Assembly: GCA_002373775.1 (NCBI GenBank) | Contig: DFJW01000083.1 | Coordinates: forward strand, 64,603-128,602 | Length of the DNA: 64,000 nt | Reading direction: 5' to 3' | Source of the DNA: Ruminococcus flavefaciens | GTDB taxonomy: Bacteria; Bacillota; Clostridia; Oscillospirales; Ruminococcaceae | Shown here: piece by piece, positions 25,515 to 34,278 of the stretch | How the letters are laid out: each line of letters opens with the position of its first letter | Position numbering within the stretch: position 1 is the stretch's first letter | Program-made: the position numbers and the translations under genes | Notes under the pieces: generated by a model | Databases searched by the model: none | What the model saw: only the letters and a program-made list of their open reading frames with translations | Told to the model about the DNA's origin: nothing

Positions 25515-27053
25515 TTATCTCTTTACAAAGTACTCTTCGTACCACACGAGGAAGGTATATATCGTCCATACTTTACGCCAGTTATCTGAGTTTCCGCCGA
25601 CGTATTCATCAAATATAGCGTTTATCTCGTCAAGATCAAAGAACTCTGCTGCCATGTCACTTCTGAACTTCGCTCTTACATCTGCATTGTATCTTTCATC
25701 TGCAAGCCAGATGCGTATCGGTACTATGAATCCCAGCTTCTTGCGGAAGGCTATCTCTTCCGGAAGCACCTTCGCTGCCGCTGTTCTGAACGCTACCTTG
25801 TTCTGCTCTTCGTTCACCTTGAATCTGGACGGCATTCTTGATGCTATGTCGAAGATCCTTCTGTCTGTAAGCGGCATGCGTATCTCAAGACCTGCTGCTG
25901 TGCTCATCTTGTCTACGTTCAGGTATATATCACCTTCAAGCCATATCTGTATATCTACATCTGACATTTTGGTCAGCGGATCAAGTCCTTCTGTCTCATC
26001 ATAAATGTACTTCACAAGATCTATCGGCTTTATGTTCGGATCGTACTCCTTGAGTATACGCTCTTTTTCTTCTTCCTTCATTATGTTGGTGTTGCCGACA
26101 TAGAATGTCTTCAGAGCATCACCATAACGCTCGGCATTGCGGTACATATTGTAACCGCCAAAGAATTCATCTGCACCTTCTCCTGAGTAACAGAGCTTGG
26201 TATGCTCAGCTGTTGCAAGGCATCCAAGGGTGAACACTATTGCAGAAGCATCGCCCAGTGGCTGCTCCATATTATACATAACATACGGTACGATGTCAAA
26301 ATACTGCTCGGGCTGGATATTGGCTACAGAATGCTCTACATTAAGAAGTTCAGCTGTTTTGGCAGCTACGCGGGATTCATCGAATCTCTCTTCATCATAT
26401 CCGCATGAATCAGCTCTCTTTGCGTCGCTCATGGCAAGTACATATGAAGAATCTACTCCGCCGGAAAGGAAGGATTCTGCGGTCTCGCCGTCTTCCTTGA
26501 CTTCTGTCATAATGTGTGAAAGTGTGCTGTGTATCTCATCTGCCCATTCATCAAGCGTCTTGTTTTCATCAGGACGGAACTCCGGTTTCCAGTATCGGTG
26601 TATCTCCAGCTTGCCGTCCTTGTAGGAGAGCCAATGTCCGGGCATAAGCTTTTTTAGTCCTTTAAAGAAAGTGTCCTCTCCGGCTACATATGTGAGAGAC
26701 ATATATATCTGGAGCATCCCTTTGTTGAGTTCCTTTACAAAGCCGTCCATTTCCATTATCCTGCGTATGGAAAGGCTCGTCAGAAGCTTTCCGTCGGCTG
26801 TCTGGTAATAATAAAAGGGCTTCGTTCCGAACTGATCGCGTACACAGAACAATTCCTCTTTACTTGCGTCCCATATGGAAAATGCAAACATTCCATAGAT
26901 ATGGTCGGCTATGTCATGCCCCCATTTTTCGTAAGCTTTTTCGAGTATTGCCAGTTCGCGCTTTTCACGCGGAAGTGTTCCTTCCACTCCGAGTTCAGCA
27001 CACAGCTCTTTCCAATTTCGTATATGTCCCCTGTATTCCTGTATTTCTGCCAT
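25515..27053 (-). CDS. Asparagine synthetase B-like protein lacking the glutaminase Cys
   Basis: 512 residues, against about 550-630 for complete AsnB. The synthetase half is intact: the ATP pyrophosphatase loop ESFLSGGVDSSYVLA, YSGEGADEFFGGYNMY, and LEIRMPLTDRRIFD. The glutaminase half starts only at MAEIQEYRGHIRNWKELCAELG, matching the region after the first 45 or so residues of AsnB. The MCG start with the catalytic Cys is therefore missing, so glutamine hydrolysis should not occur; ammonia may serve as nitrogen donor. The loss looks genuine: AAAGGAGA is placed correctly before this ATG and I see no upstream in-frame continuation. Truncated forms of this kind may exist in related Clostridia. 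Confidence 0.85.
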   Translation of the reverse strand: MAEIQEYRGHIRNWKELCAELGVEGTLPREKRELAILEKAYEKWGHDIADHIYGMFAFSIWDASKEELFCVRDQFGTKPFYYYQTADGKLLTSLSIRRIMEMDGFVKELNKGMLQIYMSLTYVAGEDTFFKGLKKLMPGHWLSYKDGKLEIHRYWKPEFRPDENKTLDEWADEIHSTLSHIMTEVKEDGETAESFLSGGVDSSYVLAMSDAKRADSCGYDEERFDESRVAAKTAELLNVEHSVANIQPEQYFDIVPYVMYNMEQPLGDASAIVFTLGCLATAEHTKLCYSGEGADEFFGGYNMYRNAERYGDALKTFYVGNTNIMKEEEKERILKEYDPNIKPIDLVKYIYDETEGLDPLTKMSDVDIQIWLEGDIYLNVDKMSTAAGLEIRMPLTDRRIFDIASRMPSRFKVNEEQNKVAFRTAAAKVLPEEIAFRKKLGFIVPIRIWLADERYNADVRAKFRSDMAAEFFDLDEINAIFDEYVGGNSDNWRKVWTIYTFLVWYEEYFVKR

Positions 27054-27102
27054 TGCATTGTCTCCTTTCGCATTTATACTATTCTATTCAGAAAATGTTG
27101 CA

Positions 27103-27144
27103 GTCATACCGCGTTTATAGTATTATCACCAGACGCGGTATGAC
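27103..27144 (-). other. Inverted repeat upstream of asnB
   Basis: GTCATACCGCGT (27103-27114) and ACGCGGTATGAC (27133-27144) are perfect 12-bp arms with an 18-bp spacer, between gpsA and the asnB-like gene. No strong T-tract follows on either strand, so an operator or leader structure is as likely as a terminator. Confidence 0.6.
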
Positions 27145-27157
27145 CTGAGTTAGTTAT

Positions 27158-28153
27158 TCAGTTTTCAACTTCATAATTGAGCGGACGGTTCATCAGTGTT
27201 GTAAGTGCTTTTCTTATATCTCCGCCGTTGAAGAGCACGTCGTTGAGCTGCTCGGTTATCGGCATCTCTACTCCAAGCTTCTTCGCAAGTTCGTATGCAG
27301 CCTTACAGCAGAAATACCCTTCAACTGTGCCGACACGCTCGACTGCTTCTTCCGGTGATACGCCCTGACCGATCAGTATACCTGCACGGCGGTTCCGGCT
27401 GTGCATGCTCGTACATGTCACTATAAGATCACCTATACCTGTAAGTCCGCTGAATGTGCTCGTCTTAGCTCCGCATGCCTTTCCGAGACGTGCTATCTCG
27501 TGTATTCCGCGTGTCATGAGCGCTGCTTTGGTGTTGTCACCGTATCCAAGTCCGTCACATACGCCAACACATAATGCGATTATATTCTTGAGTGCTCCGC
27601 CGATCTCACATCCGATCACGTCGTTGTTGAGATAGATCCTCATATAGCTGTTGCAGAGCTGGTTCTGTATATACTCTGCTGCTTCGTGATTCTCAGACGC
27701 TGCTACTATAGTGGTGGGAATGCAGCGTGCAACTTCTTCTGCATGTGACGGTCCGGATAAAACTACAAGTTTATCTGTGTCTATCTCTTCTTTTATTACA
27801 GTGCTGAGTGTCTTGAGGGTTCCCTCTTCAAGCCCTTTTCCCGTATTTACTATCACCATTCTGTCATCTACATACGGTGCAGCTTCCTTGGCTACATCTC
27901 TGACAAATGATGAAGGGATGCCGAATATGAGTATGTCACATCCCTTTACACATGAGATGTCGCTGGTCATTGCTATGCTCTCTGAAACAGGAACACCCGG
28001 CAGTTTCTGGACATGCTCGCCGTGACTGCGGATCTCATCTATCTCGGACTGGAATTTAGACCATACCGTTACGTTGTGCTTTCCGCAGTGTTCTGCCATT
28101 ATTGCAAGGCTGAGTCCGAATCCTCCCGAACCAAGAATGACGATATTTGCCAT
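27158..28153 (-). CDS. gpsA: Glycerol-3-phosphate dehydrogenase [NAD(P)+]
   Basis: 331 residues. It reduces dihydroxyacetone phosphate to sn-glycerol 3-phosphate for phospholipid synthesis. Visible: N-terminal nucleotide loop ILGSGGFGLSLAIMA, VNTGKGLEEGTLKTLS, VLSGPSHAEEVA, catalytic-Lys region EIGGALKNIIALCVG, and FSGLTGIGDLIVTCTS with SRNRR. It is 2 nt downstream of plsY; the two catalyse consecutive steps in making lysophosphatidic acid. Confidence 0.97.
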   Translation of the reverse strand: MANIVILGSGGFGLSLAIMAEHCGKHNVTVWSKFQSEIDEIRSHGEHVQKLPGVPVSESIAMTSDISCVKGCDILIFGIPSSFVRDVAKEAAPYVDDRMVIVNTGKGLEEGTLKTLSTVIKEEIDTDKLVVLSGPSHAEEVARCIPTTIVAASENHEAAEYIQNQLCNSYMRIYLNNDVIGCEIGGALKNIIALCVGVCDGLGYGDNTKAALMTRGIHEIARLGKACGAKTSTFSGLTGIGDLIVTCTSMHSRNRRAGILIGQGVSPEEAVERVGTVEGYFCCKAAYELAKKLGVEMPITEQLNDVLFNGGDIRKALTTLMNRPLNYEVEN

Positions 28154-28155
28154 GC

Positions 28156-28839
28156 TTATTCCTCCTTTGTCATCTCTGTCTGACCAAATCTGAATTTTCT
28201 TTCAGTTCCGTCCCTAAGTCTTTCTATGTTGCTTCTGTGCATCCATATTACCAGTGCACACATCGGCAGTGACAGGACCATGTATAGAAAGCTCCTGCCA
28301 AATCCGTTTCCACCGACCCACCATGACATGAGAAGTGTTGCAAGCGGACAGTAGGCTGTGCCTATTATTGATGCAAGTGATACATATTTCGATAATGCAA
28401 GCACTACTATGAATATTGCAAGCAGTGCGAAAAACACCTTTGTGTCTACGATTATGAATGTGGATACTCCGACAAGTACGCCCTTTCCGCCTTTAAATCC
28501 GTAATATACCGGAAATACATGGCCTATTATGGCAAACAGTCCGGCTATATAGCCGATGTAATGCGTATCGTTTCCGGGACTCAGACCTGCACCGAGAAGA
28601 TAGCAGACGCCTCTTGAAAGTGCAACTGCTATTATTCCCTTCAGTACATCACCGAGAAGTGTTATCAGTGCACAGGTCTTTCCGGCACAGCGAAGAGTAT
28701 TCGTAAGCCCCGCGTTATGGCTTCCCATATCACGGATATCTCTGTTTTTCATCAGCTTTACTACTATGATCGAACTATTTATACTGCCGAGGAAGTATCC
28801 GGATGCAGCAGCAAATATAAGCGCTAATATTACCTTCAT
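28156..28839 (-). CDS. plsY: Acyl-phosphate glycerol-3-phosphate acyltransferase
   Basis: 227 residues with 5-6 membrane helices. It transfers an acyl group from acyl phosphate to glycerol 3-phosphate. The conserved cytoplasmic loops are seen: GYFLGSINSSIIV, RDMGSHNAGLTNTLR, GHVFPVYYGFKGGKGVLV. The start codon overlaps the der stop by 1 nt, and gpsA follows, so der, plsY and gpsA form one transcript. Confidence 0.96.
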   Translation of the reverse strand: MKVILALIFAAASGYFLGSINSSIIVVKLMKNRDIRDMGSHNAGLTNTLRCAGKTCALITLLGDVLKGIIAVALSRGVCYLLGAGLSPGNDTHYIGYIAGLFAIIGHVFPVYYGFKGGKGVLVGVSTFIIVDTKVFFALLAIFIVVLALSKYVSLASIIGTAYCPLATLLMSWWVGGNGFGRSFLYMVLSLPMCALVIWMHRSNIERLRDGTERKFRFGQTEMTKEE

Positions 28840-30167
28840 TACTTATCATTTCCTCCCCGCTCCCTGACTATGAAACGGACGGGTGTCCCCTCAAGTCCAA
28901 AGGTTGAGCGTATCTGATTTTCAATATACCTTCTATAGGAAAAATGGAACAGATCCGCACGATTGACAAATGTTACAAATGTCGGCGGCTTGGTAGAAGG
29001 CTGCGTCATATAGTATATCTTCAAACGTCTGCCCTTATCCGAAGGCGGCTGCACTCTTGTTGTAGCATATGCAAGAACATCATTCAGCATTCCTGTTGAG
29101 ATACGCATACTGTTCTGCGTGTATGTGTACTTTATAAGCTCATAGAGCTTGTTAATGCGCTGACCGGTCTTGGCGGATATGAAGACGAAAGGTACATAGG
29201 ACATAAAGCTGAAGTCGTTCTCAAGTTTTGTGCGGAATTCGTTCATGGTCTTGTCGTCTTTCTCGATCAGATCCCATTTATTGACCGCTACTACGCAGGC
29301 TTTTCCCTGTTCATGGGCATATCCTGCCACCTTTGAATCCTGCTCGGTAAAGCCTTCGGATGCGTCAAGCATGATAACACATACATCCGCTCTGTCAACT
29401 GCCATATATGCTCTCAGCACACTGTAATGCTCTATCTTTTCGGTGACTTTTGACTTTTTCCTTATGCCGGCTGTGTCGATAAATACGAATTTTCCGTATT
29501 CGTTTTCGATCACCGTGTCCGTTGAATCGCGCGTTGTGCCTGCTATATCTGATACTATCACGCGCTCTTCTCCGGCGATCTTATTTATAAGCGAGGACTT
29601 TCCTGCGTTCGGCTTTCCTATGACGGCTACTTTGATGTGGTCGTCGTCATACTCCTCTTCCTTCGCATCAGGCAGATATTCATATATCTTGTCCAGCATA
29701 TCACCTGTGCCGTGACCGTGTACCGATGATATCGGGTACGGATCTCCGAGTCCGAGGTTGTAGAACTCATATAGTTCAAGCGGAGGTTCACCAAGCGTAT
29801 CTACTTTGTTTACTGCAAGTACTATCGGTTTTCCGCTTTTTAGCAGCATTTGCGCTACTGTATAGTCATCTGATGTGACGCCGCATCTGATATCAGTCAC
29901 GAATACTATGACGTCGGCTTTCTCAATCGCAAGTTCGGACTGACGCCGCATCTGCGAAAGTATAACGTCATCACTGTCAGGCTCGATACCTCCCGTGTCG
30001 ACGACCATAAACTCTTTACCGCGCCATTCGCATTTGGAATATATCCGGTCTCTTGTAACACCGGGTGTATCTTCAACGATCGAGAGCCGCTGTCCTATAA
30101 GCTTGTTGAATAGTGTCGATTTTCCGACATTCGGTCTTCCGACAACAGCTACTATCGGTATTGACAT
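28839..30167 (-). CDS. der: Ribosome-assembly GTPase Der (EngA)
   Basis: 442 residues with two tandem GTPase domains and a C-terminal KH-like domain, the architecture of Der, which acts late in 50S ribosome assembly. Domain 1: GRPNVGKSTLFNKL, DTPGVTRD, DTGG, NKVD. Domain 2: GKPNAGKSSLINKI, DIAGTTRDSTD, DTAGIRKKSKV, NKWD. The C-terminus contains RRLKIYYMTQPSTKPPTFVTFVN. Confidence 0.98.
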   Translation of the reverse strand: MSIPIVAVVGRPNVGKSTLFNKLIGQRLSIVEDTPGVTRDRIYSKCEWRGKEFMVVDTGGIEPDSDDVILSQMRRQSELAIEKADVIVFVTDIRCGVTSDDYTVAQMLLKSGKPIVLAVNKVDTLGEPPLELYEFYNLGLGDPYPISSVHGHGTGDMLDKIYEYLPDAKEEEYDDDHIKVAVIGKPNAGKSSLINKIAGEERVIVSDIAGTTRDSTDTVIENEYGKFVFIDTAGIRKKSKVTEKIEHYSVLRAYMAVDRADVCVIMLDASEGFTEQDSKVAGYAHEQGKACVVAVNKWDLIEKDDKTMNEFRTKLENDFSFMSYVPFVFISAKTGQRINKLYELIKYTYTQNSMRISTGMLNDVLAYATTRVQPPSDKGRRLKIYYMTQPSTKPPTFVTFVNRADLFHFSYRRYIENQIRSTFGLEGTPVRFIVRERGGNDK

Positions 30168-30194
30168 ATTAACATCTCCTTTCCTGATAATGCA

Positions 30195-31496
30195 TCAGTA
30201 TTCGACGCCCAATATGGCGTCAAGCAATTCAAATCCATCTCTGTCTGTGGTTCTGACTTTTACCCCCAGTGCTTCTTCTGCGTCCGTTATCGTCAGATCG
30301 TCAAGGAACACTTCGCTGTCACGTCTCACCATTGCGGAGGATATCAGCAGTTCACTGCCAAGCTCTTTCCCCCTGAGCTGAGCTATCAGATCCTGACCTG
30401 TTATGAGCCCGGATACTGTTATTGTTTCACCAAAGAAGTCATTCCGTATGCGATAGACATCGCACTCAAGCCCCGGGAATCGGGCTTCTGCTGACTTCGC
30501 AAGGCTGTTTATAGTATCATAGGCAAGATATCCGGTCGCCATGGACACATGGCGCGGAGTGCCGTCCCACTCAGCAAGCTCAAGTGCCTGTTCGAATTCA
30601 TCTATCAGCGATCTGAGCATGCCTACGCCGTTTTCATACTGAGGATAGTCTTCATATGCCTCGGCAGGCGGAAGTTCACGCCCGGCTGTAAGATACAGCT
30701 CATCGGAGGGAAATACTGTTCTCGTTCCGTATTTTTCAAGGAATTCGCGCTGAAATGACTCAATTATATCTACAGTCTCAGCTGCTCCTTCCTTTGTAAA
30801 TGTTGTCAGAGGATATAAGCCCTGTCTGTATTTTGTAACGCCTACGGGTACGACTGCCATGCTCGTTATATTAGGCATCAGGCTGCCAAGATCACGCAGC
30901 GACCTTCTCAGTTCGTCTCCGTCATTTAGTCCGGGACAGCATACTATCTGACAATTCAGCTTTATTCCGTTCTCTGCCAGCTGGTAGATGTATTTCAGCT
31001 TCTCTCCGGCAAAACGATTGTGCATCATCTTTACCCTGAGTTCGGGATTTGTCGTGTGCACCGAGACATTTATATTCAGCTTCATCTGGATTATTCTGTC
31101 AATATCAGACTGACTCATATTCGTCAGCGTTACATAGTTTCCCTGAAGGAATGACAGACGCGCATCATCATCCTTAAAATAAAGCGTTTCACGCATCCCC
31201 GGCGGCATCTGATCTATGAAGCAGAACACACACTTATTGCTGCATGACTGCTTATTGTCCATCAGGAATGTTTCAAATTCAAGCCCGAGATCATCATACT
31301 CGTCCTTCTCAACAACTACAGTATCTCTCACGCCTTCACGTTCATACTCTATACGGACTGTAGTTTCTGCTGCGTAATACATGTAGTCAAGGACATCCTT
31401 TACGCTGTGACCATTGAGCGAGATGAGTACATCCCCTTCTCTGATACCATATCTGTATGCAGGCGATCCTTTTGTGACGCTGCTAATCTTTACCAT
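30195..31496 (-). CDS. DUF512 family protein with PDZ and radical SAM regions
   Basis: 433 residues from ATG 31496. It begins with a PDZ-like domain (KISSVTKGSPAYRYGIREGDVLISLNGHSVKD), then a cluster CSNKCVFCFIDQMPPG (CxxxCxxC) typical of a radical SAM iron-sulfur site, and then the DUF512 C-terminal region with MATGYLAYDTINSLAK. The family is widespread in Clostridia next to der, and its function is not established. The start was placed at MVKISSV because GGAGA precedes it and the 19 residues upstream are not family-like. Confidence 0.9.
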   Translation of the reverse strand: MVKISSVTKGSPAYRYGIREGDVLISLNGHSVKDVLDYMYYAAETTVRIEYEREGVRDTVVVEKDEYDDLGLEFETFLMDNKQSCSNKCVFCFIDQMPPGMRETLYFKDDDARLSFLQGNYVTLTNMSQSDIDRIIQMKLNINVSVHTTNPELRVKMMHNRFAGEKLKYIYQLAENGIKLNCQIVCCPGLNDGDELRRSLRDLGSLMPNITSMAVVPVGVTKYRQGLYPLTTFTKEGAAETVDIIESFQREFLEKYGTRTVFPSDELYLTAGRELPPAEAYEDYPQYENGVGMLRSLIDEFEQALELAEWDGTPRHVSMATGYLAYDTINSLAKSAEARFPGLECDVYRIRNDFFGETITVSGLITGQDLIAQLRGKELGSELLISSAMVRRDSEVFLDDLTITDAEEALGVKVRTTDRDGFELLDAILGVEY

Positions 31497-31571
31497 AATT
31501 CGTCTCCAGAATGTTAAAAAGGAGAGAAGGAATACTCCTCCTCTCCTTCTCATGCGATCGTGTTCAACTGA

Positions 31572-31757
31572 TTACTCAGCGTCCATTTTAAGAACTTCAA
31601 CGCCCTTATAGAAACCGCAGTTCTTGCAAACCTTGTGCGGAGCCTTAAATGCGCCACAGTTGTCGCATTTGGACATAGCGGGTGCTTCAAGCTTCCATAC
31701 AGCACTACGTCTCTTATCACGTCTTGCCTTGGAAGTTTTTCTCTTCGGTACAGCCAT
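31572..31757 (-). CDS. rpmF: 50S ribosomal protein L32
   Basis: 61 residues: [23 protein letters not shown] is the standard L32 start, followed by a zinc ribbon CDNC...CKNCG with all four Cys. A clear RBS (AGGAGGTG) precedes it. The gene follows the DUF177 protein, the classical pairing. Confidence 0.98.
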   Translation of the reverse strand: MAVPKRKTSKARRDKRRSAVWKLEAPAMSKCDNCGAFKAPHKVCKNCGFYKGVEVLKMDAE

Positions 31758-31795
31758 TCTGGCACCTCCTTACAGTCAGAGCTTCACAGCTCACG

Positions 31796-32242
31796 TTAAT
31801 TAAGACAATCACACTGGGATTCGTTCAGATCACAGCCACATACCATACAAAGTCCTTTGCAGTCATCCTTGCAGAGGCTCTTCGTGGGAAGCTGCAGAAG
31901 CAGATCCGTTAATGCGATCTCATTCATTTCAATGCTCTCGCCATCAGCGACTACATAATCATCATTGTCGCCGTTGATGGAAGGAACAACAATATGGTCG
32001 AAAGAGTACTCATAATCCCTCAGGAACTCTTTCAGGCATCTGTCACAGCTGTGACGGAGCTGAAATGCTGCGGTATACTCAAGGTACACAACGCCTGCCC
32101 TGTTGAATATGCGTCCTGACAGACGGACCGGGGTACTGAAATCATGCCCCTTTACATGTCCGAGTTCGTCGGAATCAATCTCGCCTTCAAAGGACTTTGA
32201 CTCGCCGACTATACTGAATATTTGTTTTAGATTGATCTTCAT
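31796..32242 (-). CDS. DUF177 (YceD-type) protein
   Basis: 148 residues. The central CDRCLKEF and the C-terminal CKDDCKGLCMVCGCDLNESQCDC match DUF177/YceD proteins, found beside rpmF across bacteria and linked to 23S rRNA accumulation in E. coli and plants. The Cys-rich end probably binds a metal. It is driven by a near-perfect promoter just upstream, shared with rpmF. Confidence 0.93.
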   Translation of the reverse strand: MKINLKQIFSIVGESKSFEGEIDSDELGHVKGHDFSTPVRLSGRIFNRAGVVYLEYTAAFQLRHSCDRCLKEFLRDYEYSFDHIVVPSINGDNDDYVVADGESIEMNEIALTDLLLQLPTKSLCKDDCKGLCMVCGCDLNESQCDCLN

Positions 32243-32274
32243 AGTTATGATCCTATCAGAGCACCATAAAATAT

Positions 32275-32303
32275 ATTATACACCAGTTGCCGGAATATGT
32301 CAA
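32275..32303 (-). promoter_or_regulatory. Consensus promoter of the DUF177-rpmF operon
   Basis: On the minus strand, -35 TTGACA (32298-32303), 17-bp spacer, -10 TATAAT (32275-32280), about 33 bp before the DUF177 start. A perfect consensus suits a ribosomal protein operon. Confidence 0.9.
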
Positions 32304-32337
32304 TAGTATGGCGCAAAAAACCCGGATTAATTAAGAA

Positions 32338-32745
32338 TTATTTTATAAACTGAGTTACGCTCTCGGGAAGCTCGGAATTGTCAGCAGATACTGTGAAGAT
32401 GATATTTGCATCATCACCTGTGAGCTTGTCAAGCTTTTCAAGGAGTGCGCCGAATGCGTCATAGTCGCGTCCGCCGATCCTGAAGATGCCGTCGATGTAA
32501 ATATGTGTGATATCATAGTTGCTTGCAAGAAGTCCTGCGATGAAGCCGTAGAAAGTATCATATCCTTCGATATTGTAATACTCTGTGTCGCACCATCTAA
32601 CCTTACGGCTTATAGAATACCTTACTGTAGAACCTTTTTCAACACATACGATGCTGCCGTTTGAGGACTTTACTGCCTCGTTGATCTCGTCGATGAGGAT
32701 CTTTGTCTTGCCAGTGCCTTTTTTACCAGTAATAAGTTTGATCAT
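32338..32745 (-). CDS. Small P-loop protein of unknown function
   Basis: 135 residues. It opens MIKLITGKKGTGKTKILIDEI, a Walker A loop (GKKGTGKT), and has THIYIDGIFRIGG, which could be a Walker B strand. No further domain is recognisable; it may be a nucleotide-binding stress or regulatory factor. RBS AAGGAG precedes the ATG. The same orientation and near neighbourhood of pgi gives no clear functional link. Confidence 0.8.
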   Translation of the reverse strand: MIKLITGKKGTGKTKILIDEINEAVKSSNGSIVCVEKGSTVRYSISRKVRWCDTEYYNIEGYDTFYGFIAGLLASNYDITHIYIDGIFRIGGRDYDAFGALLEKLDKLTGDDANIIFTVSADNSELPESVTQFIK

Positions 32746-32804
32746 AATTTACTCCTTCCGTGCCTTGCGGCATTTGTGACGTTTATTGATATAGCAAGCC
32801 GGGA

Positions 32805-34139
32805 TCAGCCGAGTTTAGCCTCAAGAGCAGCCTTTGCGCCCTCATAGCCAGGCTTTCCAAGCAGAGCAAACATATTTGACTTGTAACTCTCTACGCCGGG
32901 CTGGTTGAACGGATTAACTCCGAGTACATAACCAGATATTGCACATGCCTTCTCAAAGAAGTAGATCATGTAGCCGACGCTCTCTTCAGTAGTGTCATCC
33001 AGCTCAAGTATGATGTTGGGAACTCCGCCCTCTGTATGAGCAAGTACTGTTCCTTCGAATGCCTTTCTGTTTACAACAGACATGTTCTGATTTGTGAGGA
33101 AGTTGAGACCGTCAAGGTTTTCCTCATCAGGCTCAAGGAAGAGATCTGTCTTGGGATTCTTGATATCTACGACTGTCTCGAAGAGAATACGAGCACCGTC
33201 CTGGATGTACTGTCCCATAGAGTGGAGATCTGTTGAGAATACTGCTGCTGACGGGAATATGCCCTTGTTGTCCTTGCCTTCGCTCTCGCCATAGAGCTGC
33301 TTGTACCACTCTGACATCATTACGAAGCTCGGATCGTATGATACCAGCATCTCAACTGACTTGCCCTTTCTGTAAAGGATGTTTCTGAGAGCTGCGTACT
33401 TGTAGCAGTCGTTATTGTCAAAATCAGCACAGAAATCGCTCTGAGCCTTTGCTGCGCCCTTCATAAGTGCGTCTATATCGCATCCTGCTACTGCTATGGG
33501 AAGCAGACCAACTGCTGTGAGTACAGAGAAACGGCCTCCTACATCATCCGGGATAACGAATGTCTCGTAACCCTCTGTATCAGATAAGCTCTTGAGTGTT
33601 CCTCTTGCCTTGTCTGTTGTAGCAAATATACGGTTTTTTGCCTCTTCCTTGCCGTACTTGTCTTCTACCATCTTCTTGAAGATACGGAATGCAAGTGCAG
33701 GCTCGGTAGTTGTACCGGACTTTGAAATTACATTTACTGAGAAATCCTTATCCTTGCAGAGACCGATGATCTCGTTGAGGTAATTGGGATTGATGCTGTT
33801 GCCAACATAGTAGATATCAGGTGTATCCTTTGATATGTTATTGTAAAGAGGCGACTTGAGGAGCTCGATAGCTGCTCTTGCTCCGAGATAAGAACCGCCG
33901 ATACCGATAACTATAAGGATGTCTGAATTTGACTTGATCTTTTCAGCAGCAGCCTTGATACGCGCAAATTCTTCTTTATCATAAGCAGTGGGAAGATCGA
34001 CCCAGCCAAGGAAATCATTACCGAGACCAGTCTTGTTGTGAAGTGATGCAGCAGCAGCCTCTACCTGAGCCTTGATGCCTGCAAGTTCATCTTCATTCAC
34101 AAAATCACTGAGATATTTGGTATTGAGTTTTAAAGCCAT
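32805..34139 (-). CDS. pgi: Glucose-6-phosphate isomerase
   Basis: 444 residues, the length of the Gram-positive type. It interconverts glucose 6-phosphate and fructose 6-phosphate. Visible: [56 protein letters not shown], and the active-site region [32 protein letters not shown]. The start at 34139 has GGAGGT upstream; the longer reading to 34190 would run past it. Confidence 0.97.
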   Translation of the reverse strand: MALKLNTKYLSDFVNEDELAGIKAQVEAAAASLHNKTGLGNDFLGWVDLPTAYDKEEFARIKAAAEKIKSNSDILIVIGIGGSYLGARAAIELLKSPLYNNISKDTPDIYYVGNSINPNYLNEIIGLCKDKDFSVNVISKSGTTTEPALAFRIFKKMVEDKYGKEEAKNRIFATTDKARGTLKSLSDTEGYETFVIPDDVGGRFSVLTAVGLLPIAVAGCDIDALMKGAAKAQSDFCADFDNNDCYKYAALRNILYRKGKSVEMLVSYDPSFVMMSEWYKQLYGESEGKDNKGIFPSAAVFSTDLHSMGQYIQDGARILFETVVDIKNPKTDLFLEPDEENLDGLNFLTNQNMSVVNRKAFEGTVLAHTEGGVPNIILELDDTTEESVGYMIYFFEKACAISGYVLGVNPFNQPGVESYKSNMFALLGKPGYEGAKAALEAKLG

Positions 34140-34160
34140 TTTGTATTTACCTCCATTGCA

Positions 34161-34173
34161 CACGATCATCGTG
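34161..34173. promoter_or_regulatory. Palindrome in the pgi leader
   Basis: CACGATCATCGTG is a perfect 6-bp inverted repeat around one base, between the pgi promoter and its RBS. It may be an operator or a small leader hairpin. Confidence 0.4.
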
Positions 34174-34194
34174 CGCTCATAATTTACCAACTAT

Positions 34195-34223
34195 ATGATA
34201 CTATATTTTCGGATATTTTTCAA
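34195..34223 (-). promoter_or_regulatory. Promoter of pgi
   Basis: On the minus strand, -35 TTGAAA (34218-34223), 17-bp spacer, -10 TATCAT (34195-34200). Confidence 0.6.
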
Positions 34224-34278
34224 GTCCCTTTGGACCATTATCAAAACATTTGTAAGTGATGCACATTTGTCAACAATA

